Assembly (NCBI GenBank): GCA_003141455.1
Contig: PLMA01000026.1
Span: forward strand, 74,701 to 117,793
Direction: 5' to 3'
Length of the DNA stretch: 43,093 nt
Source of the DNA: Chloroflexota bacterium
Lineage (GTDB): Bacteria; Chloroflexota; Limnocylindria; Limnocylindrales; CSP1-4
Made by a program: the position numbers and the translations under genes. Of this stretch, positions 32,473 to 40,784 are shown one piece after another. Below the pieces are notes generated by a model, which saw only the letters and a list, made by a program, of their open reading frames with translations, was not told the DNA's origin and searched no databases. Position 1 is the stretch's first letter, and each line of letters begins with the position of its first letter.

Positions 32473-34176
32473 GTGCGGATCCCCTTCGCTCTGTTTGCGT
32501 TTGCCCTGGTCGTCAGGGCGCTGCTCTTCGGGTTGCATCCGGACGCGGCCTATCCAGATTCGTACTACTACGTGGACGTCGCTCGGGCGCTGCAGGCCGG
32601 GCACGGCTTCAACATCGACTTCATCTGGTCGTTCGTGGATGTTGGGGGCCGCATCCCCGCCAACCCGATGCTGCCGATCCCAAGCAACGCCCATTGGATG
32701 CCGCTGGCTTCGGTTATCCAGCTGCCGACGATGTGGCTCCTCGGCCCGACGCCGCTGGCCTCGATCATCCCGTTTCTCCTGATCGGATCGCTCGCCGCTC
32801 CGCTGACCTGGCTCGTGGCCCGGGAGATCGGCGCGAGTGAACGGATTGCTCTGGCGGCGGGGATCGTCGTGGCTGTTCCGGCCGCCGCGTCGATCTACAT
32901 GGCCCAGCCGGACAACATGTCGCTGTACCAGCCCCTGGGTACGGCGGCGCTGTGGCTGGCGGCTCGCGGGCTGCGCGGCCACCGCCGATCGTTCGCGCTG
33001 GCGGGACTGATGGTCGGACTCGCGACGCTGGCCCGAAACGACGGCGTGCTGCTGGGGGCAGCCGTCGGGCTGACCTTCGTCTGGGACCGCTGGCGGGCCT
33101 GGCGCTCGAGGGGCAGCCGGCCGCCGGCGATCCCGTGGCGCTACGCGTTCGCCTGCTTCGCGTTCTTCCTCATCGTCATGGCGCCCTGGTACCTGCGCCA
33201 ACTCGAGGTCTTCGGGAGCCTGTCGCCCTCTTCAACATCGGGGCGAATCCTGTTCATCCGAACCTACGAGGAGCTGGATAGCGTGACCAGCGACACCTCG
33301 CTGGCCGGCCTCCTCGGCCAGGGCTTGGGCCCGTTGCTGGCGAGCCGCGTCCTCGGCTTCGTCTCGGCGATACAGATCTTCACCGTGGTCGCCATATCGA
33401 TCGTCATGGCACCGTTCGTGGTCCTCGGGTTTTGGGCTCGTCGCCGTTCGGTCGACTTCGGGCCGTTCTTCCTCTACGCCGCTCTCCTCTTCGGCGCCTC
33501 CGGCTTGCTGTTCGCGGTGCACGTGCCGTATGGGACCTTCCTCCACTCGGCGGTGGCTCTTGTTCCCTTGAGCTTCATCGCCGGCCTGGAGGGGCTGGTC
33601 GTCACCGCGCGATGGGTAGTCCCGCGGCGACGTGGTTGGACGGATAACGGCGCGATCCGCCTCTTCCTTGCCGCGGGAGTGAGCTCTGTTGTACTGAACG
33701 CGGCGGCCTTCACGGCACTCACATTCCCGTCCTGGGCCACGGACCGCGACCAGATGCTCGCCGCCGGCCGGGCCCTCGATGCCGCCGGCGCGCCGCCTTC
33801 CGACCTGGTCATGAGCGCCGATCCGGCCGGGTACAAGTACTTCACCGGACGCGGCGGAGTGGTCACGCCGAACGACTCGCTGGACGTGACCCGCGAGGTG
33901 GCCGCCGACTACGGCATCCGGTGGCTCGTGCTCGAGCGGGGCAGCATCGTCGCGCCTCTCGTGCCGGTACTCGAGTCGACGGTGCGACCCAGCTGGCTGG
34001 GCCCGCCGATTTACGTGATCCCGTACACGGGTCCCCGGACCGGCGATCCGGCCGCCAGCGGCGCGCCGGCGCTGGCTATCTACCCGGTTTGCGTAACCGC
34101 GACCGACGCGCGATGCGGCGGAGCCACAGCCGTCTCGCCGGTCGCCGACGGCTCCGGGACCGGGTACGTCCGATGA
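32473..34176 (+). CDS. GT39-like multipass glycosyltransferase (GT-C fold)
   Basis: A 567-residue membrane protein with roughly ten to twelve hydrophobic segments. The first periplasmic loop carries HPDAAYPDSYYYVDVARALQ, the acidic pair expected in GT-C enzymes that use polyprenyl-phosphate sugars. A soluble C-terminal part follows (about 420-567). Two GTG starts are possible (32455 and 32473); 32473 is preferred because the first helix follows directly. Neither has a Shine-Dalgarno, and TACGCT at 32458-32463 could be a -10 element for a nearly leaderless mRNA. Its stop overlaps the next GT39-like gene as ATGA. Confidence 0.85.
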   Translation: MRIPFALFAFALVVRALLFGLHPDAAYPDSYYYVDVARALQAGHGFNIDFIWSFVDVGGRIPANPMLPIPSNAHWMPLASVIQLPTMWLLGPTPLASIIPFLLIGSLAAPLTWLVAREIGASERIALAAGIVVAVPAAASIYMAQPDNMSLYQPLGTAALWLAARGLRGHRRSFALAGLMVGLATLARNDGVLLGAAVGLTFVWDRWRAWRSRGSRPPAIPWRYAFACFAFFLIVMAPWYLRQLEVFGSLSPSSTSGRILFIRTYEELDSVTSDTSLAGLLGQGLGPLLASRVLGFVSAIQIFTVVAISIVMAPFVVLGFWARRRSVDFGPFFLYAALLFGASGLLFAVHVPYGTFLHSAVALVPLSFIAGLEGLVVTARWVVPRRRGWTDNGAIRLFLAAGVSSVVLNAAAFTALTFPSWATDRDQMLAAGRALDAAGAPPSDLVMSADPAGYKYFTGRGGVVTPNDSLDVTREVAADYGIRWLVLERGSIVAPLVPVLESTVRPSWLGPPIYVIPYTGPRTGDPAASGAPALAIYPVCVTATDARCGGATAVSPVADGSGTGYVR

Positions 34177-35879
34177 GTCGACGCGAAGCCTGGCTGAGTG
34201 CCGCCGCCATCTTCGCCCTGGCGTTCGCCGTTCGGGCGGTTGCCGCGGCCGCGGTCGGCTTCCCCGTTCCCGAGGACACGGCCTACTACGCGGGCGTGGC
34301 CCGCAACGTGGCGGAGGGCCGTGGCCTCATCAGCGACGCCCTGTGGAGCTACCAGACTCAACCGCTGACGGTACCGCGGGCGGCCTTCGAGGTCTGGATG
34401 CCCTTGCCGTCGCTCCTCGGGGCTCTGCCGATGGCAATAGCGGGCACGGCCAATTGGTTCCGGGCGGCGCAGGTCGTCTCTGTCATGGCGGGCTCAACCC
34501 TGGCAGTGCTGGCATGGCGCCTCGGCGCGGACGTCGCCACGGAGATGCGCCTGCCGGTAGGGCGGGCACGGGCTCTGGGTGTGGGTACGGGCGTCGTTGC
34601 GAGCCTGCTGGGGCCGCTGGTCATATACAGTGCCCTACCGGATTCCACTGCCCTCTTCGCCGTCTTTGTGCTGGCAGCTTGTCTGCTCATGACCCGCATC
34701 GCATCGAGCTACGGGTCGGGGGCGAAGGCCGCCATCCCGAATCGGCAGCTGGTGGCGCTCGGACTTCTTCTCGGCCTTGCCGCCCTGACCCGAAGCGAGG
34801 CGATCTGGCTCGGGTTGGCCTGGCTCGCGATCGTGTGGAGAGGGCTTCCGAGCCGGACGGTCGATGGTTCGCCCACCGCCGCACCCGCCGCGCGAGCCGG
34901 CATCCGATCGCCGGCCCACCGGTTCGAGCGCGCCCGGCTAGTTCTCATGCCCGTTGTCGTTGCCGCGCTGCTCTTCGTCCCGTGGGCCGTTCGAAACTGG
35001 CTGACGTTCGGCAGTCCGCTGCCGGGTCAGACCCTGACGAACGCCCTCTACGTCAGCTACTTCGACATCTTCGCCTACCGGGACCAGCCGTCACTGACCG
35101 GGTACATCGCCCAGGGCCCAGCCGCGCTTATCGGAATGCACTTGGCCGGCATCGGCCACAACCTGCTCGACGTTCTGATCATCCCCGCCTTCCCCATCGG
35201 ACTCATTGGGCTGCTCGTGCTCCCGCGAGTCTGGCGGCTGACCTCCTTGCGGCCTCTCGCCCTGGCCGCCCTCCTCACTTTCGCGGTCACGAGTCTGCTA
35301 TTCCCGGTCAGCACACAGTCGGGCACGTTCCTGCACGCGGCCGGGGCGGTTCTGGTGCTCCTGGTCGTGGGATGCATGGCCGCGCTGGACGCCCTGATCG
35401 CGTGGGTCGCGCGGTTGCGGCACTGGACCCGGCCGGTGGCCTGGCTCGGACCGGCCTTCGCGATCGCGGCCGTAATCCCCCTTACCGTGGTTTCGGTCTC
35501 TGCAGTGTCGCGCCAGGCGGACGACGTTCGAGCCCGGTATGAAGCGCTTCCTGCGGCCATCGCGCGGGCCGGAGTGCCTCTCGGAGACGGACCGGTCATC
35601 ACCGACTACCCGATATGGCTGGCCGAGTCGGCTCGTGTTCAAACCCTCGCTCTGCCGGAGGAACCTCCGGAGGCGATTCTAGACCTTGCCCGCCACTTCG
35701 GGGCGAAGCTTCTCATCGTCCAGAACGACGGCCTCAGGCAGTGGCCGGGCATCCTAAATGGGGACGCTCCCGCGGCCGCATGTTTCAAAGAAGTGCCGCT
35801 GACCGATATCTCCGGTGGCAAGCCGATGGAAGGCTCGCCCCTAGCACATACGCGCGTATTCCGGGTCGACTGTCCATGA
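34173..35879 (+). CDS. Second GT39-like multipass glycosyltransferase
   Basis: A 568-residue paralogue-like GT-C protein. The first extracytoplasmic loop reads VPEDTAYYAGVARNVAEGRG, again with acidic residues next to aromatic ones, followed by many hydrophobic segments and a soluble C-terminal domain (about 450-568). ATG 34173 forms an ATGA overlap with the preceding gene; the longer ORF from 33921 only overlaps that gene in another frame. Its own stop overlaps the histidine kinase start, again as ATGA. This links surface glycosylation to the signalling genes in one transcript. Confidence 0.85.
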   Translation: MSRREAWLSAAAIFALAFAVRAVAAAAVGFPVPEDTAYYAGVARNVAEGRGLISDALWSYQTQPLTVPRAAFEVWMPLPSLLGALPMAIAGTANWFRAAQVVSVMAGSTLAVLAWRLGADVATEMRLPVGRARALGVGTGVVASLLGPLVIYSALPDSTALFAVFVLAACLLMTRIASSYGSGAKAAIPNRQLVALGLLLGLAALTRSEAIWLGLAWLAIVWRGLPSRTVDGSPTAAPAARAGIRSPAHRFERARLVLMPVVVAALLFVPWAVRNWLTFGSPLPGQTLTNALYVSYFDIFAYRDQPSLTGYIAQGPAALIGMHLAGIGHNLLDVLIIPAFPIGLIGLLVLPRVWRLTSLRPLALAALLTFAVTSLLFPVSTQSGTFLHAAGAVLVLLVVGCMAALDALIAWVARLRHWTRPVAWLGPAFAIAAVIPLTVVSVSAVSRQADDVRARYEALPAAIARAGVPLGDGPVITDYPIWLAESARVQTLALPEEPPEAILDLARHFGAKLLIVQNDGLRQWPGILNGDAPAAACFKEVPLTDISGGKPMEGSPLAHTRVFRVDCP

Positions 35880-36988
35880 GAGACGCCCCCTATACTCCAA
35901 GCGGTATGGACGCTGCCAGAGGCGCCGCAGAATCTCGCGACTCGCGTTTCGACGAACTGTACGCCGAAGCGAAGTCCGCGCTGGGCTACGGGGCCAACAA
36001 TCTCCGCTCCGTAACCGAGAGATACCGCGAGGCCTATCGCGAAACTCTGGGTCGCTGGCACCATCTCCGGGATGAACTCGAGGTGACCGACCGTACCCCG
36101 CAGGCCCCGACCGAGGACGGCGATCCGGCCGCGGCCGCCGAAGCGGGCGCAGAAGACGCTCGCCAGAAGGCGCTACGCGCCGAGGTCGAACGACTCACGG
36201 GCGACCTCGGCCGGCACCAGCAGGAGCTGTCCAAGCTCGAGCTCTCCGTCCGAAGCATGGAGAACTCCTGGCTCTTCCTGGAGCGCGGCGACGCCAGCCT
36301 CGTGGCCGAGGTCGCCGACGCGGGCCTCGCCACCGATTTCCAGATGCGGATCGTCCAGGCGCAGGAAGCCGAGAGATCGCGGCTCGCGCAGGAGGTCCAC
36401 GATGGGCCCGCCCAGGCTCTGTCGAATGCCATCTTCCAGGTCGAGTACATCGAGCGCGTGCTCAACGAGGACGTTCGTGTGGCCGGCAGCGAGCTGCGCT
36501 TCCTCCGCGAGCTGCTGCGCCGCGAGCTGGGAGAGGTCCGCACCTTCATAAGCCAGCTGCGCCCGCCGCTTCTCGACGAGCTCGGCCTGGATGGCTCGAT
36601 CATGGATGCGGTCGAGAGCATGGCTGCCCTCACCGGAGCCACGCTCGAGACCGAGCTGCGAGCACCCGGGGACGACCTGACCCCAACCCAGCAGACCGCT
36701 GTCCTGCGCATCGTCCAGGAAGCGCTGCAGAACGTTCGCAAGCATGCCGCCTCGAGCCACACGGTCGTGTCGACGCGAATCGTGGCGGGAGACTGGATCC
36801 TGGAGGTCTCCGACGACGGCCGCGGCTTCGACGTGAACGCGGTGGCGGCCAGGGGTCGCCGCAACTTCGGCCTCCAATTCATGCGGGAACGAGCCGATCT
36901 CATCGGTGCCCAATTCGAGGTTCGATCACGGCAGGGCGGCGGGACGGTCGTCTGGCTTTCGATTCCAGTGGGAGAGGAGCGCAAATGA
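35876..36988 (+). CDS. NarL/DegS-type sensor histidine kinase (soluble)
   Basis: A 370-residue cytoplasmic kinase without membrane helices. Residues about 20-160 are strongly alpha-helical and probably coiled coil. The HisKA_3 phospho-acceptor box is LAQEVHDGPAQALSN with His175. The HATPase has an N-box EALQNVRKHA (Asn286) and a G-box DDGRGF (313-318), so catalysis looks intact. ATG 35876 overlaps the upstream stop (ATGA). A second in-frame ATG at 35906 is preceded by TATACT (35891-35896) and could be used from an internal promoter. It overlaps the response regulator start and should phosphorylate it. DegS is the closest architecture by appearance. Confidence 0.93.
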   Translation: MRDAPYTPSGMDAARGAAESRDSRFDELYAEAKSALGYGANNLRSVTERYREAYRETLGRWHHLRDELEVTDRTPQAPTEDGDPAAAAEAGAEDARQKALRAEVERLTGDLGRHQQELSKLELSVRSMENSWLFLERGDASLVAEVADAGLATDFQMRIVQAQEAERSRLAQEVHDGPAQALSNAIFQVEYIERVLNEDVRVAGSELRFLRELLRRELGEVRTFISQLRPPLLDELGLDGSIMDAVESMAALTGATLETELRAPGDDLTPTQQTAVLRIVQEALQNVRKHAASSHTVVSTRIVAGDWILEVSDDGRGFDVNAVAARGRRNFGLQFMRERADLIGAQFEVRSRQGGGTVVWLSIPVGEERK

Positions 36989-37728
36989 GTTCCAAGGACT
37001 ACTCCGGGCCGGACAGGCACCGGCCGGGGTCAGAAGAGCACACCGTTGAGAAGACCACGATTCTCCTGGTCGATGACCACACCCTCTTTCGGGTCGGGGT
37101 GCGCCAGATCCTGGAGCGCGAGCCCGGGTTCGACATCGTGGGCGAGGCCGACGACACGCGGAGCGCGTTCGATCTGGCGGTCCAGCTGTCGCCGGACATC
37201 ATCCTCATGGATCTCTCGCTGCCGGCACCGGGCGGGATCGAGACGACCCAGCGGATCAAGCGCGAGCTGCCGTCGGCCGGGATCATCGTCCTCGCCGTGA
37301 ACGAGGACGAGGACGCCCTCTTCGACGCCATCAAAGCCGGCGCGGCCGCATTCATCCTCAAGGACGTGGCGCCCGACGATCTGGTCGCGATAATCCTTCG
37401 GGTCGCCGCCGGTGAGTACCTGATCAACGACAAGGTGTTTTCCAAGCCTGCCGTCGCGAGCCGCGTCCTCAAGGAGTTCCGTGAGCTGGCCATCTACGGT
37501 CAGGAAGCGGCCCCGATATTCGCGCCGCTCTCGCCGCGCGAAGTCGAGATCCTGGACAACATCGCCCAGGGCATGACGAACAAGCAGGTGGCCTACGCCC
37601 TGTCCATCAGCGAGCAAACCGTCAAGAATCACATGTCCAGCATCCTGCGCAAGCTCAGCGTGAACGACCGAACCCAGGCCGTCGTCTACGCCATGCGCCA
37701 GGGCTGGATTCGGATGCCCGAGGACTGA
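36985..37728 (+). CDS. NarL/FixJ-type response regulator
   Basis: A 247-residue transcription factor: a receiver domain (about 24-140) with acidic pair VDDH, phospho-acceptor Asp76 (LMDLSLP) and Lys126 (FILKD), followed by a LuxR-type helix-turn-helix (LSPREVEILDNIAQGMTNKQ, about 182-201; TVKNHMSSILRKL). The switch Thr/Ser, usually following the fourth strand, is Ala104 (IVLAVNED), which may weaken the phosphorylation response. ATG 36985 overlaps the kinase stop. The targets may include the adjacent Flp/Tad genes. Confidence 0.93.
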   Translation: MSSKDYSGPDRHRPGSEEHTVEKTTILLVDDHTLFRVGVRQILEREPGFDIVGEADDTRSAFDLAVQLSPDIILMDLSLPAPGGIETTQRIKRELPSAGIIVLAVNEDEDALFDAIKAGAAAFILKDVAPDDLVAIILRVAAGEYLINDKVFSKPAVASRVLKEFRELAIYGQEAAPIFAPLSPREVEILDNIAQGMTNKQVAYALSISEQTVKNHMSSILRKLSVNDRTQAVVYAMRQGWIRMPED

Positions 37729-37735
37729 GCCGCCC

Positions 37736-38902
37736 GTGGCTATCGAACCACCGCCGCTCCCACTTCTCGACCTTGCGGAGCGGGCCAGGCGTGAAGTCGA
37801 TCTCCTGACCCGAGAGATCGGCGAGTTGGAGCTGCTCGTCCAACAGGCCCGCACGGAGGCCAGCCGTCACGAGCAGAAGCGCTCCCAGGCTGCCGAGAAG
37901 CTCAAGCCCACGGGCAAAGGATCCACCTCCGAATCGGAGGGCCAGGTCGACCAGCTCCTGGCGCTGACCAAGCGCTCCGCGATCATGGAATCCCAGATCG
38001 ACATCCTGGAGGGCAAGCTCAAGATCCTGACCCGCTTCCGGGAGAGCCTGCGCCGCTACAGTGCCGAGCTGGACAGGGCATCGATGGGCGGAGCGATGCC
38101 CCAGCACACGTCGGGCAAGCTGGACTCGAGCACGCCGCTCCCACCGGCAGTCTCGCGCCTCGTCCTGGCGGCCCAGGAAGACCTGCGCCGAGAGATCGCG
38201 CGGGCGATGCACGACGGCCCGGCCCAGAGCCTTACCAACATCGTCCTTCAGGCTCAGATCGTGGAGCGACTGCTGGATCGCGATCCGGCCGCGGCCAAGA
38301 CGGAGATCGGGCAGCTGGTGGCGATGGTCCAGCACACGCTCGACGCCACGAAGACATTCATCTTCGACGTGCGGCCCATGGTCCTGGACGACCTGGGCCT
38401 GGTGCCCACGCTGAGGCGAGTGGCGCGAGATCGCGGCCGGCGGTCGCAGACCCCGATCGAATTCGAGTCATACGGCACAGACCGCCGCTTGCCCATGGAC
38501 ATCGAGAGCGCCCTCTTCCGCATCATCGACGAGGCCGTAACGGGCTTCCTGTCGTGTCATCCGGATCGGATATCGATCCGTTTCGAATGGGCAGAGAACC
38601 CCGAGGCCCGCATCTCCGCGAGACGAGAGGGGGTCGAGGAACCCGACGAGCCTGAGTTCGAGACGTCGTCGCCGTCGGACAAGCACGGCAGGACGATGGA
38701 GCGGGACATTCCCGAGGCACTCAAGGCCATGATCGATGAGACACGCGCAGCCAAAGTGTCGCGCGCGGCCCGAATCAATCAGCCGCTGGCCCTGCCGGCC
38801 AACACCTGGCGCGAGATCCAGCAGCGGGCAGCGACGATCGGAGTCACGGCCGAACTCCTGGACGAGGGCCGGGAAGTCCTCCTGACCCTGGCCGCGAGTT
38901 GA
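37736..38902 (+). CDS. DegS-like kinase paralogue with degenerate ATP-binding domain
   Basis: A 388-residue coiled-coil protein organised like the kinase two genes earlier. Residues 10-110 are helical/coiled coil. The phospho-acceptor box REIARAMHDGPAQSLTN is retained (His159). In the HATPase region the N-box aligns as FRIIDEAVTG, with Gly270 where Asn is needed. No DxGxG box is found: an acidic stretch EEPDEPEFE and a linker occupy its place. A C-terminal strand-helix resembling the end of the fold remains (WREIQQRAATIG and on). Kinase activity is therefore unlikely; a phosphotransfer, dimerisation or inhibitory partner role is possible. GTG 37736 follows the regulator stop by seven bases. 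Confidence 0.85.
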   Translation: MAIEPPPLPLLDLAERARREVDLLTREIGELELLVQQARTEASRHEQKRSQAAEKLKPTGKGSTSESEGQVDQLLALTKRSAIMESQIDILEGKLKILTRFRESLRRYSAELDRASMGGAMPQHTSGKLDSSTPLPPAVSRLVLAAQEDLRREIARAMHDGPAQSLTNIVLQAQIVERLLDRDPAAAKTEIGQLVAMVQHTLDATKTFIFDVRPMVLDDLGLVPTLRRVARDRGRRSQTPIEFESYGTDRRLPMDIESALFRIIDEAVTGFLSCHPDRISIRFEWAENPEARISARREGVEEPDEPEFETSSPSDKHGRTMERDIPEALKAMIDETRAAKVSRAARINQPLALPANTWREIQQRAATIGVTAELLDEGREVLLTLAAS

Positions 38903-38973
38903 CCGGAAGCTCGTCGGCCGAGCGTCCGAGAACCTGGTCGGAGTCCACCCGGAGCTATCTTGGGCGCCGCCCG

Positions 38974-39138
38974 ATGGCCGGTCGGATTTCATTCGGGCGA
39001 GCTGAGCATCAGTCCGGTCAGGGGCTGATCGAGTACGGCCTCATCCTCGTCTTGATGGCTGTGGTCTGCGTGGTCTCGCTGCTCTTCTTCGGGGACCAGA
39101 TCGCTTTCCTGCTGGGTCTGGTCACGTCGGCGGTGTGA
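38974..39138 (+). CDS. Flp-type pilin, first copy
   Basis: A 54-residue class IVb prepilin. A basic leader ends in Gly before QGLIEYGLILVLMAVV; the mature protein would have the invariant Glu5 and Tyr6 followed by a hydrophobic helix. Cleavage by a CpaA/TadV-type peptidase is expected. ATG 38974 has no clear Shine-Dalgarno. A TTG at 38899 would overlap the pseudokinase gene, so coupling through a longer leader is an alternative. A hairpin at 39166-39185 follows. Confidence 0.8.
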   Translation: MAGRISFGRAEHQSGQGLIEYGLILVLMAVVCVVSLLFFGDQIAFLLGLVTSAV

Positions 39139-39165
39139 TCGCGAAGCGTCCGCGCCCCTGCTGCA

Positions 39166-39185
39166 GTCGCGCGTGATCGCGCGAC
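39166..39185 (+). terminator. Hairpin after the first pilin gene
   Basis: GTCGCGCG (39166-39173) pairs with CGCGCGAC (39178-39185) around a 4-nt loop, 28 bases past the first pilin stop. No U tract follows, so it could be a terminator, pause or processing site separating the two pilin genes. Confidence 0.5.
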
Positions 39186-39352
39186 CCGTTGACAGCGCGC
39201 GCCGCCTTGCTTGCCCGGGCGAGCGCGTGGAGATCGAGAAGGTGGAGTTAGGGGCGGTCCCATTACCATCTTGCTACTGGCGTCAGGATGACTCGCCACC
39301 CAGAATTCCCACCATGCCTCTCAATGGAGGCGCACTTATCAGGAGGCCATCG

Positions 39353-39496
39353 ATGTTCATCCGGTCCCAGAAGGGACAGGGCCTTGCCGAGTACGCCCTG
39401 ATCCTCGCACTTATCGCCATCCTCGCTATCGTCGCCCTCGGGCTCATGAGTGGCGCCATCAACAGCGTCCTCAGCACCATCGCCACTTCGATCTAG
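39353..39496 (+). CDS. Flp-type pilin, second copy
   Basis: A 47-residue class IVb prepilin with a short leader MFIRSQKG and mature start QGLAEYALILALIAILAIV; Glu5 and Tyr6 are present. This is the more canonical major pilin: short, nearly all helix, ending SVLSTIATSI. ATG 39353 has a perfect AGGAGG at 39341-39346 with a 6-base spacer, and a strong terminator follows. A 214-base gap separates it from the first pilin, so it probably has its own promoter and high expression. Confidence 0.88.
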   Translation: MFIRSQKGQGLAEYALILALIAILAIVALGLMSGAINSVLSTIATSI

Positions 39497-39515
39497 CCGT
39501 CCCGCTGCGACAAGA

Positions 39516-39546
39516 AACGGGCCGCGCCTCGTGCGCGGCCCGTTTT
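39516..39546 (+). terminator. Rho-independent terminator after the second pilin gene
   Basis: AACGGGCCGCGC (39516-39527) pairs perfectly with 39533-39544 around a 5-nt loop and runs into TTTT and further T-rich sequence. It begins 20 bases after the pilin stop. It is the clearest intrinsic terminator in the window. Confidence 0.88.
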
Positions 39547-39592
39547 CGTTTGTCTGACGGGGCTACCGGCGAGATCGGCGGGCGCCAGCCGG

Positions 39593-39647
39593 GCCGGGCT
39601 ACACCCCTCACGCCGGGCTACACCCCTCACGCCGGGCTACACCCCTC
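39593..39647. repeat. 19-bp tandem repeat, about 2.9 copies
   Basis: The unit GCCGGGCTACACCCCTCAC is repeated without change at 39593-39611 and 39612-39630; a third copy (39631-39647) lacks the last two bases and is followed by another GCCGGGCT. It lies in the 314-base gap between the pilin terminator and cpaB, upstream of the candidate cpaB promoter. No gene is seen in this gap. Confidence 0.85.
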
Positions 39648-39715
39648 GCCGGGCTCCGCACGCGCTCAAACGAGCTTGATAGCACTTCTTCACACCCGGC
39701 AACTTCCGAGAATAC

Positions 39716-39745
39716 TTCCTACATGGCCTAGTCCATTGGTATAGT
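39716..39745 (+). promoter_or_regulatory. Candidate promoter of the cpaB operon
   Basis: TATAGT (39740-39745) is a good -10 match. A weak -35, TTCCTA (39716-39721), lies 18 bases upstream. The box is 65 bases before the cpaB start and follows a terminator and a repeat array, in a locally AT-richer stretch, so a promoter is expected here. Confidence 0.5.
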
Positions 39746-39810
39746 CGCAGTAAGGTTGTCCGCAAGGCTACCGTCGTGCCATCTGTCACAAGCGCTGGGG
39801 AGTGTTCGTT

Positions 39811-40782
39811 GTGAAGCGATCGAATCGGTTGCTCATCTTGCTCGGGGTCTTTCTGGCGGTTGCCGGCGGCCTGGGGACTGTGATCCTCATTAGCGGCAGC
39901 AACAACAATGGCACGAACAAAGGCGGTGCATCCGCCTCGCCCACGCCTACCCCCGAACCGTTGACTACGGTCGTCATCGCCAAGCAGGACATCAAGCTCG
40001 GCGACAAGATCACTGCCGTCATGGTCGACACCAAGCAGATGACCATCTCCGCGCAGGAGGCCCTTGGCTCTGATACCTTCTCGGACCCCAGCCTGGTGGT
40101 CAACAAGGTCGCCGGCGGCAATATCGCCAAAGGGCAAGTCCTCCTGGCGAGCCGCGACTTCCTGCCGCCCGGGACCGTGCCCGACGGGCAGGACATCGCG
40201 AACCTCGTCGGGACCGGCATGCGCGCCGTGGTCGTGGAAACCGACCAGGTCAACGGCGTGGGAACGCTGCTCGTACCCGGCGACCGCGTGGACGTCATCG
40301 TGTCCGTGTACATGGATCAGCTCGAACTGACCGGCGCCGATTCGAACAAGGTGACGATCACTCTGCCAGGCGGGAAACACGTCACCACCAAGACGGTGAT
40401 CCAGAATCGCAAGGTCCTGATCACGCTTCTTGCGCCGCTCGAGGCCACGGGTAATGCGGCGCCCGCTCCCGCAACCTCGGGTGCCCCGGTGGCCGGGCCC
40501 ACGCAGCCGCTCGTCCAGAACACCGGACGGCACATGCTGATCGTCCTGGAGGTCAAGCCAGACGAAGCGGAGATCCTGCGCTGGGCCCAGCGTGAGGAGA
40601 AGACGGATCCCCAGAACTACATCGACCTGTCGCTCGCACTGAGGTCGGACAAGGACAACGAACTGCCCGACGCGATCACGCCGGGCATCACATTCAAGAT
40701 GCTCGTCGACAAGTACGGCGTACTGCCGCTCGACCCGCGCGGCATTCTTCCACCCGACCTGGCCAAGGGAATCTCGTGGTAA
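39811..40782 (+). CDS. cpaB: Flp pilus assembly protein CpaB (RcpC)
   Basis: A 323-residue periplasmic/outer-face assembly protein with one N-terminal membrane helix (about 6-29), a Pro/Thr linker and an SAF domain (VVIAKQDIKLGDKITAVMV, about 54-115). The RcpC-type domain includes AVVVETDQVNGVGTLLVPGD and RVDVIVS. CpaB proteins stabilise the Tad secretion channel or pilus base. GTG 39811 is preferred, with GGGGAG eight bases upstream; an earlier GTG at 39802 sits on that Shine-Dalgarno. Two hairpins separate it from cpaE. Confidence 0.9.
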   Translation: MKRSNRLLILLGVFLAVAGGLGTVILISGSNNNGTNKGGASASPTPTPEPLTTVVIAKQDIKLGDKITAVMVDTKQMTISAQEALGSDTFSDPSLVVNKVAGGNIAKGQVLLASRDFLPPGTVPDGQDIANLVGTGMRAVVVETDQVNGVGTLLVPGDRVDVIVSVYMDQLELTGADSNKVTITLPGGKHVTTKTVIQNRKVLITLLAPLEATGNAAPAPATSGAPVAGPTQPLVQNTGRHMLIVLEVKPDEAEILRWAQREEKTDPQNYIDLSLALRSDKDNELPDAITPGITFKMLVDKYGVLPLDPRGILPPDLAKGISW

Positions 40783-40784
40783 AG

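Noticed and set aside
39189-39194. A perfect TTGACA upstream of the second pilin gene
   Set aside because: No -10-like hexamer is found 16-19 bases downstream; that stretch is very GC-rich, so I do not call a promoter here.
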